Assembly: GCA_964478165.1 (NCBI GenBank)
Contig: CAYZGU010000016.1
Location: forward strand, 62,001-126,000
Reading direction: 5' to 3'
DNA: 64,000 bases
Origin: CAYZGU01 sp964478165
Lineage (GTDB): Bacteria; Poribacteria; WGA-4E; JAJDTR01
The translations under genes and the position numbers were made by a program. Position 1 is the first letter of the stretch. Every line of letters starts with the position of its first letter. This document shows positions 1-8,500 of this stretch, piece by piece. The notes under the pieces were generated by a model. That model did not search any database. It had not been told where the DNA came from and worked only from the letters and a program-made list of their open reading frames with translations.

Positions 1-410
1 ACATGAAGTTCGATAACAGCACCGTCAAACGACGTTGCGACGTGGGTCCACTCGTCCGTGTCTACATCTCCACTACCGTTCCATGCCCACTCCGCTGAAT
101 TAACAGCAGCTTGGTAGGTGTTATCACCAACTTTAACGGCATGCATGAACGTGTCCGCTTTGCCAGCGATGAATGAACGTCCACCAGCGGCATCAATGGC
201 TGTCGGATAAATCCACGCTTCGAGTGTGAGTTGCTCGCCCAGGTTCAGGCTTTCGCTATGTGCAACTCGAACGACCGTGCCTTCTGCCGGCTCATCGGCT
301 GGTACCTGCTGACCCGCGTCGAATGAAATGGACTGTGCAAAGAGGGCCGGACTGATTATCAGTGTAGCTACCAACACCATGCTAGCGTGCAATATTATTT
401 GCTTTTTCAA
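1..410 (-). CDS. LamG-domain secreted protein, N-terminal part (runs off the window)
   Basis: Read on the minus strand, a TTG start at 408-410 follows an AAGGAG ribosome site at a 6-nt spacing. It opens a frame that stays open to base 1. Residues 1-26 are a signal peptide (MKKQ..., hydrophobic core, ending LFAQS). The rest matches a LamG/concanavalin-like beta-sandwich: 'VAHSESLNLGEQLTLEAW' and later 'DEWTHVATSFDG' are family hallmarks. About 136 codons are visible; the C-terminal half lies outside. A surface or extracellular carbohydrate-binding role is the family expectation, but the ligand is unknown. It is divergent from the LamG cluster starting at 1050. Confidence 0.8.
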   Translation of the reverse strand, partial: MKKQIILHASMVLVATLIISPALFAQSISFDAGQQVPADEPAEGTVVRVAHSESLNLGEQLTLEAWIYPTAIDAAGGRSFIAGKADTFMHAVKVGDNTYQAAVNSAEWAWNGSGDVDTDEWTHVATSFDGAVIELH

Positions 411-1049
411 TTTTAACTCCTTGTTTGCTGTTAAGTGTCAATAAAAGATAGGAATGTTAACATTCAATAGTAGCCAATTCTTAACTCCTCTCAAGAATGG
501 CGGCGATTGCGGTGCTTACATAATCTTAAATGCCGCACTCGACGCAGAAGCCTGAGGCGCCACCGGGAATGAAAACAAGCCACCCGTTCAGTTTAACATA
601 TTCGATAATGTGCGTCAAGTCGATATTAATAAAATTGTCTTAGATTCGAGAAAAAAAGAATCCAGATGTAGTCTTAGAACGTTATTATAGTACGCAAACG
701 TGGGATGGCACCTTCAGAAGACAGTTAGACGCCCATTTTGATAAAATCGGTCCTAACTTTTATCATCGAGCGCCACCGAACTCAATTCTACCGATTATCT
801 AAAGCTCATCTTCTTACGTTCGGCGTGCGAATTCGTCAAGAAATGAACATCTCCTGCATAGTTTTACTTTAGAATCAATCTTCTAATCTTAAATGGCCAT
901 TTTGCGTTGACATTTGATCGGCTCTTGTATAGAATCTGTTTCTCTGATACACAGAAGGCGCCTCTGTCTTCAAAACTGCCAATTGTGTCCTTCAAACCGT
1001 TGGTAATGTTTTTGACTATTAATCGGATAAAGTCGAGGGGATCGTCGAA
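411..1049. other. Divergent intergenic region
   Basis: AT-rich spacer between two divergently transcribed LamG genes. No convincing coding frame was seen on either strand. It contains the sigma70-like promoter listed separately and presumably the promoter of the minus-strand gene. Confidence 0.5.
907..935 (+). promoter_or_regulatory. Sigma70-like promoter for the LamG tandem
   Basis: A perfect -35 TTGACA (907-912), a 17-bp spacer and a -10 TAGAAT (930-935, five of six consensus bases). The predicted start of transcription is about 100 nt before the ATG at 1050, leaving a long 5' leader. Seen directly; activity is inferred. Confidence 0.6.
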
Positions 1050-1904
1050 ATGAGAAATTTGATTATCAAATTGTGTTTGATTGGCCTCACATCGATTGCG
1101 TTTAATCTCGCCGTCACAGGTAATAGTTTTGGACAATCTCCGTTACTTCGAAAGGTCGTGGCCATGTGGTTGTTTGATGACGGTGGTAGACCTCGGGTCA
1201 TCAAGGATATTTCCGGAAATGGTCATCACGCAGACATTAGAAATAGTCCGAAACTCGTAAAGGGAAAATTTGGCCGAGCAATGCGCTTCAATGGCGCTTT
1301 TCACGCTAAGACTTATTTGGAGGTTCCAGATCATGAAGAACTTCAGATTACTGATGTGATATCGATTGTTGCCTGGGTGAAACGCCCCATCGAGGCGGAA
1401 GACAGAGCACCGTACTACATACTTGCAAAAGGCAGGGAGTGGCAATGGGATGTACCAGCATACGGAATCGCCCTTCACAAGGTATTTGACAACATGCTCT
1501 TCTTCTGGTACAAAGGGGGATATCAAGGCACTGATGGTATAATAGATGGGGAGTGGCATCACTACGCCGTTGTCGCCAGAAATGGAAGCACGACACCCAC
1601 CATGTACATTGACGGAGAGCCGAAAAAAGTTACACATGTAGACGGGAAAACACGAATAAATCTGGCGCGTAGTCCGGAAAACAGCAAGATTAACCTAATT
1701 ATAGGCGCCTTGATGCACCATAAACCCAGGTTTCACTCTTTTAGTGACAACACAATCGATGAGGTTGCCATCTTTAGAAGCGAGTTGACGCACGCTGACA
1801 TTAAGCACGTTATGAACAAGGGGCTCAATCGAAGTCTTTACCCAGTTCAATCGGCGGACAGGCTTGCTACTAGCTGGGCCAAACTTCGAGTAGGCGCTAA
1901 ATAG
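1050..1904 (+). CDS. Secreted LamG-domain protein
   Basis: 284 aa. Residues 1-29 form a signal peptide (ending NSFGQ). A single LamG (Laminin G-like jelly roll) domain fills about residues 36-250, with 'VAMWLFDDG', 'DISGNGHHADI', 'GKFGRAMRFNG', 'YLEVPDHEELQ', 'IVAWVKRP', 'DGEWHHYAVV' and 'TIDEVAIF' in family order. It is closest in this window to the protein at 13246. The C-terminal tail ends in an 'RLATSWAKLR' segment, similar to the tails of the other LamG proteins here. Such proteins are exported and probably bind glycans or scaffold other proteins; the ligand is not predictable. It is the first gene of a three-gene LamG run. Confidence 0.85.
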   Translation: MRNLIIKLCLIGLTSIAFNLAVTGNSFGQSPLLRKVVAMWLFDDGGRPRVIKDISGNGHHADIRNSPKLVKGKFGRAMRFNGAFHAKTYLEVPDHEELQITDVISIVAWVKRPIEAEDRAPYYILAKGREWQWDVPAYGIALHKVFDNMLFFWYKGGYQGTDGIIDGEWHHYAVVARNGSTTPTMYIDGEPKKVTHVDGKTRINLARSPENSKINLIIGALMHHKPRFHSFSDNTIDEVAIFRSELTHADIKHVMNKGLNRSLYPVQSADRLATSWAKLRVGAK

Positions 1905-1915
1905 TTACCTACTCG
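1887..1915 (+). terminator. Stem-loop spanning the stop codon of the first LamG gene
   Basis: 8-bp perfect inverted repeat CGAGTAGG (1887-1894) / CCTACTCG (1908-1915). The left arm is the last coding triplets and the TAG stop lies in the loop. There is no T-tract, so a terminator role is only a suggestion. Confidence 0.3.
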
Positions 1916-1944
1916 ATACGGAGAGAATTCTCAAGGATATAGCA

Positions 1945-2802
1945 ATGAGACCAAAAAATACAATTAACATTGTACTTGTTTCCATTTCACTTCTAATGGT
2001 CCATACTTCCGCGTTCGGGCAAGGATCGCTGCCTGGCGCATTGATTCATCTTGACGCGTCAACACAGAATATCCGGGACAAAGCATGGAAAAACCTGGGT
2101 CTCGCTGGTGGGCAGCTTCCACCAAATGACTCAACCCCTGATATCAAGGACGGGACGATAAGAATACCAGAAGCAGGATTCACTCGGAAGCTAAAGTGGT
2201 ACACCGTGAGCGCAAGAGGAGAAGGCTTTGCGGGTAAGCCCGATCTAACGCCGGCAATTAAGCTCAAAGACTGGACCGTTGAATTTCTCGTGAAACGAAA
2301 CGGTCCGAAATGGCCTGATCTTGTCGTCGCAACGCAGGTTATCGGTTTTCACTCGCGCGAGAGAGGCCGCCAAGGACTGCGCATCTTGATGAATGGTCCG
2401 GATACAGGCGAAGTAGTTGTTTGGATTAAAGGAGCAAATACTGCAAAAGGTAAGTGGTTTGCTGCTGCGCAAAACGGAATCGATATGGAAAAGAAATCGT
2501 GGCACTGGGTAAGTTTGGTTTATCATGACCGTCAAAAGCTTGAAATCTATCAAAATGGCAAAAAGGTTGCGGCCCTTCCGACCACACAACGCTTCCACGG
2601 CGACGAAGAGATGTGGCCGACTATTTTTAGCGCTTGGGAAAGCGATCGCACATTCAACGGTGCATTTGCCATTATCCGCATCTACGACAGAGCGTTCAGT
2701 CACAGAGAGATTAACCAGAACATTACTGGAGACTTGAGCGTCAATCACCGAACGAAACTCGCAACAACGTGGTGTCAGCTAAAAACTATGGTATTACCAT
2801 GA
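1945..2802 (+). CDS. Secreted LamG-like domain protein
   Basis: 285 aa. An AAGGA ribosome site lies 7 nt before the ATG. A signal peptide covers residues 1-26 (ending SAFGQ), followed by one concanavalin-like beta-sandwich: 'GALIHLDASTQ', 'DWTVEFLVKRNGP', 'WHWVSLVYHDRQKLEIYQNGK', 'FNGAFAIIRIYDRAFSHREI'. The family puts such domains in extracellular sugar binding. The tail 'TKLATTWCQLK' matches those of its paralogues. It shares long identical DNA blocks with the next gene (see repeats), pointing to recent tandem duplication or gene conversion. Function beyond secretion and probable binding is not recognisable. Confidence 0.8.
   Translation: MRPKNTINIVLVSISLLMVHTSAFGQGSLPGALIHLDASTQNIRDKAWKNLGLAGGQLPPNDSTPDIKDGTIRIPEAGFTRKLKWYTVSARGEGFAGKPDLTPAIKLKDWTVEFLVKRNGPKWPDLVVATQVIGFHSRERGRQGLRILMNGPDTGEVVVWIKGANTAKGKWFAAAQNGIDMEKKSWHWVSLVYHDRQKLEIYQNGKKVAALPTTQRFHGDEEMWPTIFSAWESDRTFNGAFAIIRIYDRAFSHREINQNITGDLSVNHRTKLATTWCQLKTMVLP
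2224..2278 (+). repeat. 55-bp direct repeat, copy 1
   Basis: Identical over 55 bases to 3078-3132 in the neighbouring paralogue. A second shared block is 2734-2762 = 3588-3616 (29 identical bases). The intervening sequence is diverged, so the blocks look like gene conversion tracts or constrained segments. Confidence 0.9.
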
Positions 2803-3650
2803 TGCGTTGGAAATGCGCAATCGTACGTGTCACAATTGTCGGTCTGATGCTTATTCCACCTAGTGTGATGGCTCAAAGAGGTATTCCTGGCGCAGTTCTC
2901 TATCTTGATGCTACCGAACAACACAAACGAGATGGATCTTGGAACAACCTCGGTTCTGCGGGTGGAGCCATCCCTCACACCGGCGCAATCCCGCAGCTCA
3001 AAACCGGGACGATAAGAATACCAGACATTGAGTTTAGCCGCAAGTTGCAATGGTATACTATTAAGGCCCCGGGACAGGGCTTTGCGGGTAAGCCCGATCT
3101 AACGCCGGCAATTAAGCTCAAAGACTGGACCGCTGAATTTCTCGTGAAGCGAAACGGTCCGAAGTGGCCCAATCTTGTCGTCACCCCTCAATTCGCAGGT
3201 TTCCACTCGCGCGACAGGGACAGCCAAGTCGTCCGCATCTTGATGCATGGCCCGGATACAGGCAAATTTATAGTTTGGATTGAGGGAAAACCTACAGGAA
3301 GAGGCGGTTGGTTTGGGGCAGACAAGCTCGGGATTGATATCGGGGAGAAAGCGTGGCACTGGATAGCTTTGGTTTTTACTAGTGGAAAACACCTAGAAGC
3401 ATATCAGAACGGCAAGCGGGTTGGTGCAATAAAACTCAATCACCGCTTCGACTTCGATGAAGCGCTATGGCCGACGATTTTCCATGCCTGGGATATTGAT
3501 CGCACGTTCAATGGGGCGCTCGCGCTTGTACGCATCTACGATAGGCCCCTCAGTCACAAAGAGATTAACCAGAACATTACTGGAAATTTGAGCGTCAATC
3601 ACCGAACGAAACTCGCGATGACTTGGGCTGGCGCTAAGATAAAACCCTGA
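2799..3650 (+). CDS. Secreted LamG-like domain protein (tandem paralogue)
   Basis: 283 aa from the ATG at 2799, which overlaps the upstream stop as ATGA, so translation is probably coupled. A GTG at 2769 would add ten residues before the signal peptide and is less likely. The signal peptide ends VMAQ. The mature domain copies that of the preceding protein: 'GAVLYLDATEQ', 'DWTAEFLVKRNGP', 'KAWHWIALVF', 'FNGALALVRIYDRPLSHKEI'. It ends 'TKLAMTWAGAK'. Expected to be exported and to bind a carbohydrate or protein ligand; no catalytic motif is visible. The next gene starts 25 nt downstream, so it may share a transcript. Confidence 0.8.
   Translation: MMRWKCAIVRVTIVGLMLIPPSVMAQRGIPGAVLYLDATEQHKRDGSWNNLGSAGGAIPHTGAIPQLKTGTIRIPDIEFSRKLQWYTIKAPGQGFAGKPDLTPAIKLKDWTAEFLVKRNGPKWPNLVVTPQFAGFHSRDRDSQVVRILMHGPDTGKFIVWIEGKPTGRGGWFGADKLGIDIGEKAWHWIALVFTSGKHLEAYQNGKRVGAIKLNHRFDFDEALWPTIFHAWDIDRTFNGALALVRIYDRPLSHKEINQNITGNLSVNHRTKLAMTWAGAKIKP
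3078..3132 (+). repeat. 55-bp direct repeat, copy 2
   Basis: Identical partner of 2224-2278; both encode the 'GFAGKPDLTPAIKLKDWT' segment of the LamG-like fold. Confidence 0.9.
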
Positions 3651-3675
3651 ACCATGTTTGATAGAGGAGAGACTG

Positions 3676-5103
3676 TTGCGCTCGCAGATTATTCAACAAA
3701 CCCGTTTTGACACACCTCAGCACGGTTGGACACACGCTGAGGCTGAACCATGGATTGAGCATGATACCGACGGACTTATACTCTCAGCCCACGCCGATAA
3801 GGCGCACACGCTTCGCCATCCGGGTCTACATACACGGAATGGCGATAGCATTGAATTGAGGTTTCGCATTCCCAACCAAGCGACTAGGGGTCGCTTTCGA
3901 TTTGGTTTTGATGCGGCCGGGCACGAACACGCCCTTGCACAGCTTGATTTCGCGACTAATAAGCTTTCTTTGTTCACCACGGACTGGCGTCTGCCTCAGC
4001 CGATCGAATCTACAGACCTATCTCTCAACAATAGCAGCACGCATACAGTCCTGATTGAAAAAACAGAGGGAGACGGCGATCTCGTTAAGAAAGCGAATGT
4101 TCAAATTTACATAGATGGCAAACCATGCTTGGATGCTCCCAACCTAGACATCCTACCCGAGATGAGTGTAATCATTGAAGTCAACCAAGGTCAGGTGTGT
4201 GTTGAGGAGGTAATTCATAGAGGTGTACCGTCTGGCGTACCCGAATCTCTGAATCTTGGTGGTTGGCAGATGCGAAATATCGAGTCAATTGAATCAAACC
4301 TAGATTCTATATGTAGAGGACTCGTGCAAGCGGTTGAACAAGGGGTTCAGTTAATTGTAACCCCTGAGACCTCTTTGACAGGACTGTTTCCCAACAGCCC
4401 TGTCACCAATGAACGTGGACCTATTGCTGGTGCCGAACGCAAACTCCGAGAATTCATCCGCCAGTTGCCGCAAGCACCCTACCTGATTGCCGGTTTTCCC
4501 GTGTGGAAGAATGTGCCGGAACATCGTAATATAGAGACACGGTACAATGTGTCTCGGGTGTATGATCCAGATGGCGAGATAGTTTCCACACATGCAAAGG
4601 TGTATTCAGCTGAGGATAATTTTTGGCATGGTTATGAGCTCAATGAATTTGACGTGTGCGGTGTACCTACAACGTTGCATATTTGCCACGATCGTCGGTA
4701 TCCAGACTTGTCGACCTTGCCAGTAATGTTCGGTGCGAGGTTGGTTCTACATCCATCCAATGCTGATATTGTTTCTGGGACCGTGGATGCCTTTGAGGGT
4801 CAGGCAAGTGGTAGCGCTGACGCGTTACATGCATTTTACTTGCACGTCGATGGCGGGGGTGGTGGTTACATTGCTGGGCCCCACAGAAAAGCTGAGCCCC
4901 TCGCTGTCTGTTCCGAATGCAGACGTGGCAATCCCAGCGATCCACAAGTCGGGAAGCCAGAAGAAGGTTTATTTCACACACGGCTACAAATGCGGGAGGC
5001 CTTTGGTTATTGGCCTACGCGGGCTTATCGCGCTTCAGAGGAAATCGCGTCAGCGTATTCGTCGCTCTATCGTAGCATGGGTGGCCGCCGAAAGCACAAC
5101 TAA
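3676..5103 (+). CDS. Carbon-nitrogen hydrolase (nitrilase superfamily) with N-terminal beta-sandwich domain
   Basis: 475 aa from a TTG at 3676 preceded by GAGGAGAG; another in-frame TTG lies at 3658. About residues 1-190 resemble a LamG/concanavalin sandwich ('IELRFRIPNQATRGRFRFGFD', 'VQIYIDGKPCLDAP'). Residues about 195-440 are a nitrilase fold with the complete Glu-Lys-Cys triad: Glu in 'VTPETSLTG', Lys in 'THAKVYS' and Cys in 'LHICHDRRYPD'. The family hydrolyses amides or nitriles to acids and ammonia. No signal peptide is seen, so it is probably cytoplasmic despite the binding-type domain. The acetamidase/formamidase follows after 19 nt, supporting joint amide use. The substrate is unknown and the fusion is unusual. 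Confidence 0.82.
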   Translation: MRSQIIQQTRFDTPQHGWTHAEAEPWIEHDTDGLILSAHADKAHTLRHPGLHTRNGDSIELRFRIPNQATRGRFRFGFDAAGHEHALAQLDFATNKLSLFTTDWRLPQPIESTDLSLNNSSTHTVLIEKTEGDGDLVKKANVQIYIDGKPCLDAPNLDILPEMSVIIEVNQGQVCVEEVIHRGVPSGVPESLNLGGWQMRNIESIESNLDSICRGLVQAVEQGVQLIVTPETSLTGLFPNSPVTNERGPIAGAERKLREFIRQLPQAPYLIAGFPVWKNVPEHRNIETRYNVSRVYDPDGEIVSTHAKVYSAEDNFWHGYELNEFDVCGVPTTLHICHDRRYPDLSTLPVMFGARLVLHPSNADIVSGTVDAFEGQASGSADALHAFYLHVDGGGGGYIAGPHRKAEPLAVCSECRRGNPSDPQVGKPEEGLFHTRLQMREAFGYWPTRAYRASEEIASAYSSLYRSMGGRRKHN

Positions 5104-5122
5104 AACAGGGATACAGTAGACT

Positions 5123-6028
5123 ATGAAACGATTGCGAATTGGCCCACTGTACTATGAATTTAGCCGTCACAATGAACCGCGTTTGAGTATCGATTCGGGG
5201 GAGACAGTGCTGGTAGAGGCGGAGGACGCTTTTTCCGGTCAAATCCGTACGAACAAAGATCGCCGCGACAGAATTAAGACACCATTCGGAAATCCACAAA
5301 CTGGCCCAATTTTCATTAATGGCGCCGCTCCCGGAGACGCCCTTGCGGTGAAAATCTGCGAAATTAGACCCAGCATTGGACAGTGTGCTACACGCACTTC
5401 TAACCCGCAACAACTTTCAGAGTGGCTGGGTAATGACTGTCCGCATGGTGTTCATGTCTGTCCAATTCGCGATGACACGATCTACTGGAGTGACGAAATC
5501 ACTATCCCGTATGCCCCAATGCTGGGTTGCATTGGGACTGCACCGGACACGGGCGTACCGACAACCATTCCGGCAGGGCGTCATGGCGGAAACATGGATC
5601 TCGTCGAAACCTGTCCGGGGAACACGGTTTATCTACCGGTGTCGGTTCCTGGTGGCTATTTATATTTGGGCGACGCCCATGCGGCTATGGGGCACGGAGA
5701 ACTATCGGCATCCGGACTAGAAATGCCATCGGAAACAGTAATCAAAGTCGATCTGATTAAGGATGCATGCCTGCCAGGCCCGCGAATCGAATCTCCTACG
5801 GAGATCATGACGGTCGCAACGGGTTGTCCCATGGAACGCTCAACGGCTGAAGCATACGCGTGGCTGATCCTCTGGATGGAAGCTGAGTTCGACTGGGATC
5901 GCTGGAAGGCTTATGATATCTTGACTCACGTGGGTCAGCTCTCCGTAGGTTACTATCAGATTGGAACGGTCGCTGCGAAGATTGAAAAGAAGTATGTGAC
6001 CAGATCTACTGCGCGCTATCGAACCTGA
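5123..6028 (+). CDS. Acetamidase/formamidase family protein
   Basis: 301 aa, normal length for the FmdA/AmdA family, which hydrolyses formamide or acetamide to ammonia and the acid. Hallmarks are 'NGAAPGDALAVKICEI', 'LGCIGTAPDTGVPTTIPAG', 'GRHGGNMDL' and 'LYLGDAHAAMGHGELSASG', the last carrying the conserved Asp and His residues of the metal site. No signal peptide. It lies 19 nt behind the nitrilase-family gene on the same strand, so the two probably form one transcript releasing ammonia from small amides. It ends inside a strong hairpin and faces the convergent hydantoinase B gene. Confidence 0.9.
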   Translation: MKRLRIGPLYYEFSRHNEPRLSIDSGETVLVEAEDAFSGQIRTNKDRRDRIKTPFGNPQTGPIFINGAAPGDALAVKICEIRPSIGQCATRTSNPQQLSEWLGNDCPHGVHVCPIRDDTIYWSDEITIPYAPMLGCIGTAPDTGVPTTIPAGRHGGNMDLVETCPGNTVYLPVSVPGGYLYLGDAHAAMGHGELSASGLEMPSETVIKVDLIKDACLPGPRIESPTEIMTVATGCPMERSTAEAYAWLILWMEAEFDWDRWKAYDILTHVGQLSVGYYQIGTVAAKIEKKYVTRSTARYRT

Positions 6029-6052
6029 CAGTCGACTGCCAGGTTCGATAGC
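6015..6052. terminator. Long perfect hairpin between convergent genes, overlapping the acetamidase stop
   Basis: 13-bp perfect arms (6015-6027 and 6040-6052) around a 12-nt centre that holds the palindrome CAGTCGACTG. The left arm contains the last codons and the first two bases of the TGA stop (6026-6028). It could act as a bidirectional terminator for the genes ending at 6028 and 6098, although neither side has a strong T-tract. Confidence 0.55.
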
Positions 6053-6097
6053 TAGAATTGCCTCGATGTCTGAGTCCAGGACCTATCGCGGTGAGCA

Positions 6098-7834
6098 TTA
6101 CGCGTCGTCACGCAGGTCTCTCCGCAGTTCTTGCGTCCGCTCGACATCAACTTCCCCAGTATCTTCCTTAATAAGCACACCGTACTCACTTTCTGCGACA
6201 TTTGTACAATAATATCCGCGTTTGACGTCTTCCGAAACGAGTTCGTGCGGACGGTCCAACGGATTACCATACCCGCCCCCGCCCGGCGTTTCAAGTGTCA
6301 GAAGATCCCCGGGTTCCATGGGAATACCTTCGTCCTTGCTGATGTGAGGCGGTCGGTATTTCTTTCCGCTCAATATGAATGTGTGTTTCGCTGATTTGGC
6401 CGACTTACCCCCCAGTACCCCAAATGGAGCGAACCGTCCCCGTTCACCTAACATAGAGGCACTGGCTTGCCCTCGTCTTATCTTAAACTCAAGAATTACG
6501 CCGAGTCCGCCACGGCGCATACCGGCGCCGCCCGATCCTTCACGGATCGAATAGCGCGTAAAGAGGACTGGATATCTTGATTCAAAAATTTCCAGCGCTT
6601 GAGTTCGTGCGAGGGCGATAGTCGGATTACCATTTATCAATCCGTCTGTGAGGTAATTGCCACCATACCCACCTCCAATAAATGAGTAAAACACGTAATA
6701 CCCCTTTTCAGGATCTTCTCCGCCTACGGAGAGATTCGTCACAGTACCCATAGGACAGGCATAGCTCCTCTCGGGTATTGCTTGGCTAAGTGCGCCGAGC
6801 ACAACATCAATGATGCGCTGGCATACTTCAGAGGCACACCCAGACACGGGACGAGGGAGTTGAGCGTTGATAAATGTGGTAGTTGGGAGGTTGAAGGTGA
6901 ATGGGGCGAAGCAGCCTGCATTGACCGGGACATCCGGGAAAACGTGCTTAAATCCGATGTAAACTCCCGCGATTGTGGTGCTGAGCACGCTATTCAGCGG
7001 TCCTTTGCAAGGCGGACTGCTTTTGGAGAAATCAATATGCACGTCGCTGCCCTTGACGTCCATCTCCATGTTTATGGTAAGCGGTTTCCATTCGACACCA
7101 TCGCTGTCGATGTAGTCTTCGAATACGTATTTTCCATCTGGAATACTCTCTATGTGAGAACGCATTAGCGCCTCTGAACGCGAATTCAATTCAGCAATGG
7201 TTTCGAACACGGTATCTTCGCCATAGCGGTCCAGCAATTTTGTCAAGCGATCCGCACCGAGGTTGAGCGAAGTAACTTGCGCAATCAAGTCGCCTCGTCG
7301 TTCTTCGGGAACACGTACGTTATGGAGAATTATGTCAACTACTTCCTGGTTCAGCGTGCCACGATCAAAGAATCGTATAGGAGGTAGACGCAAGCCCTCC
7401 TGGTAAATCTCCGTAGCTTTGCTCGAGAATCCCCCCGCAACTCGTCCTCCGATATCGGGCCAATGACCACTGTTTGCTAGAAAGGCTGTCAATTTACCTC
7501 GATAAAAGAAGGGCTTCACCATCTTTACATCCATGAGATGTGTTCCACCAAGATACGGATCGTTGACAATATACACGTCACCCGGGGAGATATCTTCAAT
7601 TCTCTCAATCACCGTACGAGTGGTGAATTCCATGACATAGATAAAGCTCGGCAGCCCACGAGGACCTTGCATTATCACCTCACCATTGCGTTTATCGTAG
7701 ATGCCACTGGCGCGGTCGAACCCATCCGAAATGACCGGCGAAAACGCCATGCGCTCCAGCGTAGCATCCATTTCGTCAGCAATTTGTTCCAAGCTGCCAC
7801 GAACTACGGCAAGGGTTATAGGATCGATTTTCAT
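6098..7834 (-). CDS. hyuB: Hydantoinase B/oxoprolinase family protein
   Basis: 578 aa from the ATG at 7832-7834, preceded by CTTGGAGGT. It is the B subunit of ATP-dependent N-methylhydantoinase/5-oxoprolinase/acetone carboxylase-like enzymes, which open hydantoin or oxoproline rings with subunit A. Family motifs are present in order: 'SDGFDRASGIYD', 'IVNDPYLGGTHLMDVKM', 'SGHWPDIGGRVAGGFS', 'GAGMRRGGLGV' and 'LETPGGGGYGNP' near the C-terminus. Length and ends are normal. Subunit A lies upstream on the same strand, but about 670 bp away. The gap holds the wreck of another gene, so the usual tight hyuA-hyuB spacing has been lost. Confidence 0.92.
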   Translation of the reverse strand: MKIDPITLAVVRGSLEQIADEMDATLERMAFSPVISDGFDRASGIYDKRNGEVIMQGPRGLPSFIYVMEFTTRTVIERIEDISPGDVYIVNDPYLGGTHLMDVKMVKPFFYRGKLTAFLANSGHWPDIGGRVAGGFSSKATEIYQEGLRLPPIRFFDRGTLNQEVVDIILHNVRVPEERRGDLIAQVTSLNLGADRLTKLLDRYGEDTVFETIAELNSRSEALMRSHIESIPDGKYVFEDYIDSDGVEWKPLTINMEMDVKGSDVHIDFSKSSPPCKGPLNSVLSTTIAGVYIGFKHVFPDVPVNAGCFAPFTFNLPTTTFINAQLPRPVSGCASEVCQRIIDVVLGALSQAIPERSYACPMGTVTNLSVGGEDPEKGYYVFYSFIGGGYGGNYLTDGLINGNPTIALARTQALEIFESRYPVLFTRYSIREGSGGAGMRRGGLGVILEFKIRRGQASASMLGERGRFAPFGVLGGKSAKSAKHTFILSGKKYRPPHISKDEGIPMEPGDLLTLETPGGGGYGNPLDRPHELVSEDVKRGYYCTNVAESEYGVLIKEDTGEVDVERTQELRRDLRDDA

Positions 7835-7997
7835 CAAACTTTCACCTCCAAGTAACGTGATTGAACATATAGTGGGTCCAACAGACGCTAATAAACTTCC
7901 ATTGGTCAGCAACGGTCCAGAACAATGTGTCTGCAACCCTAAGATTGGTACTGCGTTAGACTGTTGTCAAGCAAACAGGAAAAGGCGGCGCGCAACT

Positions 7998-8308
7998 TTA
8001 GTCCGCCTTGACCTTTGAATTCGGTGGTCGCACGCCTATGTAGATATCAGTTCCTCGAACTTGCCTGGAATCGCGTACAATCGGCACCTCTGCGCCTGAC
8101 ATCTTCCGAAAAATAGTACGACAGATGCAAAGCACCCGCTGAGAGCCCTTCAGTTCGGGCGAGATTACAATGGGACACATGAATTGCCCGTTGTCGATTA
8201 GAGTTAGAGCCGACCGCGATGAATCACCGGTTGTTGCTATTAAGAGCGTTAGCAGAATCGGGACGTAGCACAGTGAATGTTATGTTTTCTTTCGACTCCC
8301 TTGCGCAT
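7998..8308 (-). pseudogene. Remnant of a secreted GH67N/DUF4838-like protein
   Basis: Minus-strand frames give a possible start (ATG at 8306-8308), a frameshift, then a hydrophobic leader (...ILLTLLIATTG) and 'ALTLIDNGQF', 'PIVISPELKGSQR', 'FRKMSGAEVPIV' and 'GTDIYIGV'. This is the pattern of the alpha-glucuronidase N-terminal-like domain found before DUF4838 glycosidases. The frame stops about 80 residues after the leader, so the gene is truncated. It lies between hyuA and hyuB. Family recognition is from memory of the motif pattern. Confidence 0.5.
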
Positions 8309-8500
8309 CCAATTCTGAGGGAAGATTACGGAGGACATGTTCTTCGCGTTTGGACATTAATTGCCTAGAATAAGAACGCACAACTCACCGCCTGGATTAT
8401 ATTAGGCATCGGACCGAAGCGCAGCCCCTATCTTAAGGAGATACAGGCTTCATTAAGGAGTGCGTGTCCAGACAAACGTGGTCGCCGAGCTTCGTTAACG
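8309..8500. other. Spacer downstream of hyuA
   Basis: No coding frame recognised. It is the stretch between the hyuA stop and the truncated remnant and may hold the promoter used for hyuB. Confidence 0.3.

Noticed and set aside
864..1136. 90-codon minus-strand open frame
   Set aside because: It overlaps the promoter and signal peptide of the LamG gene, has no ribosome site and no recognisable fold.
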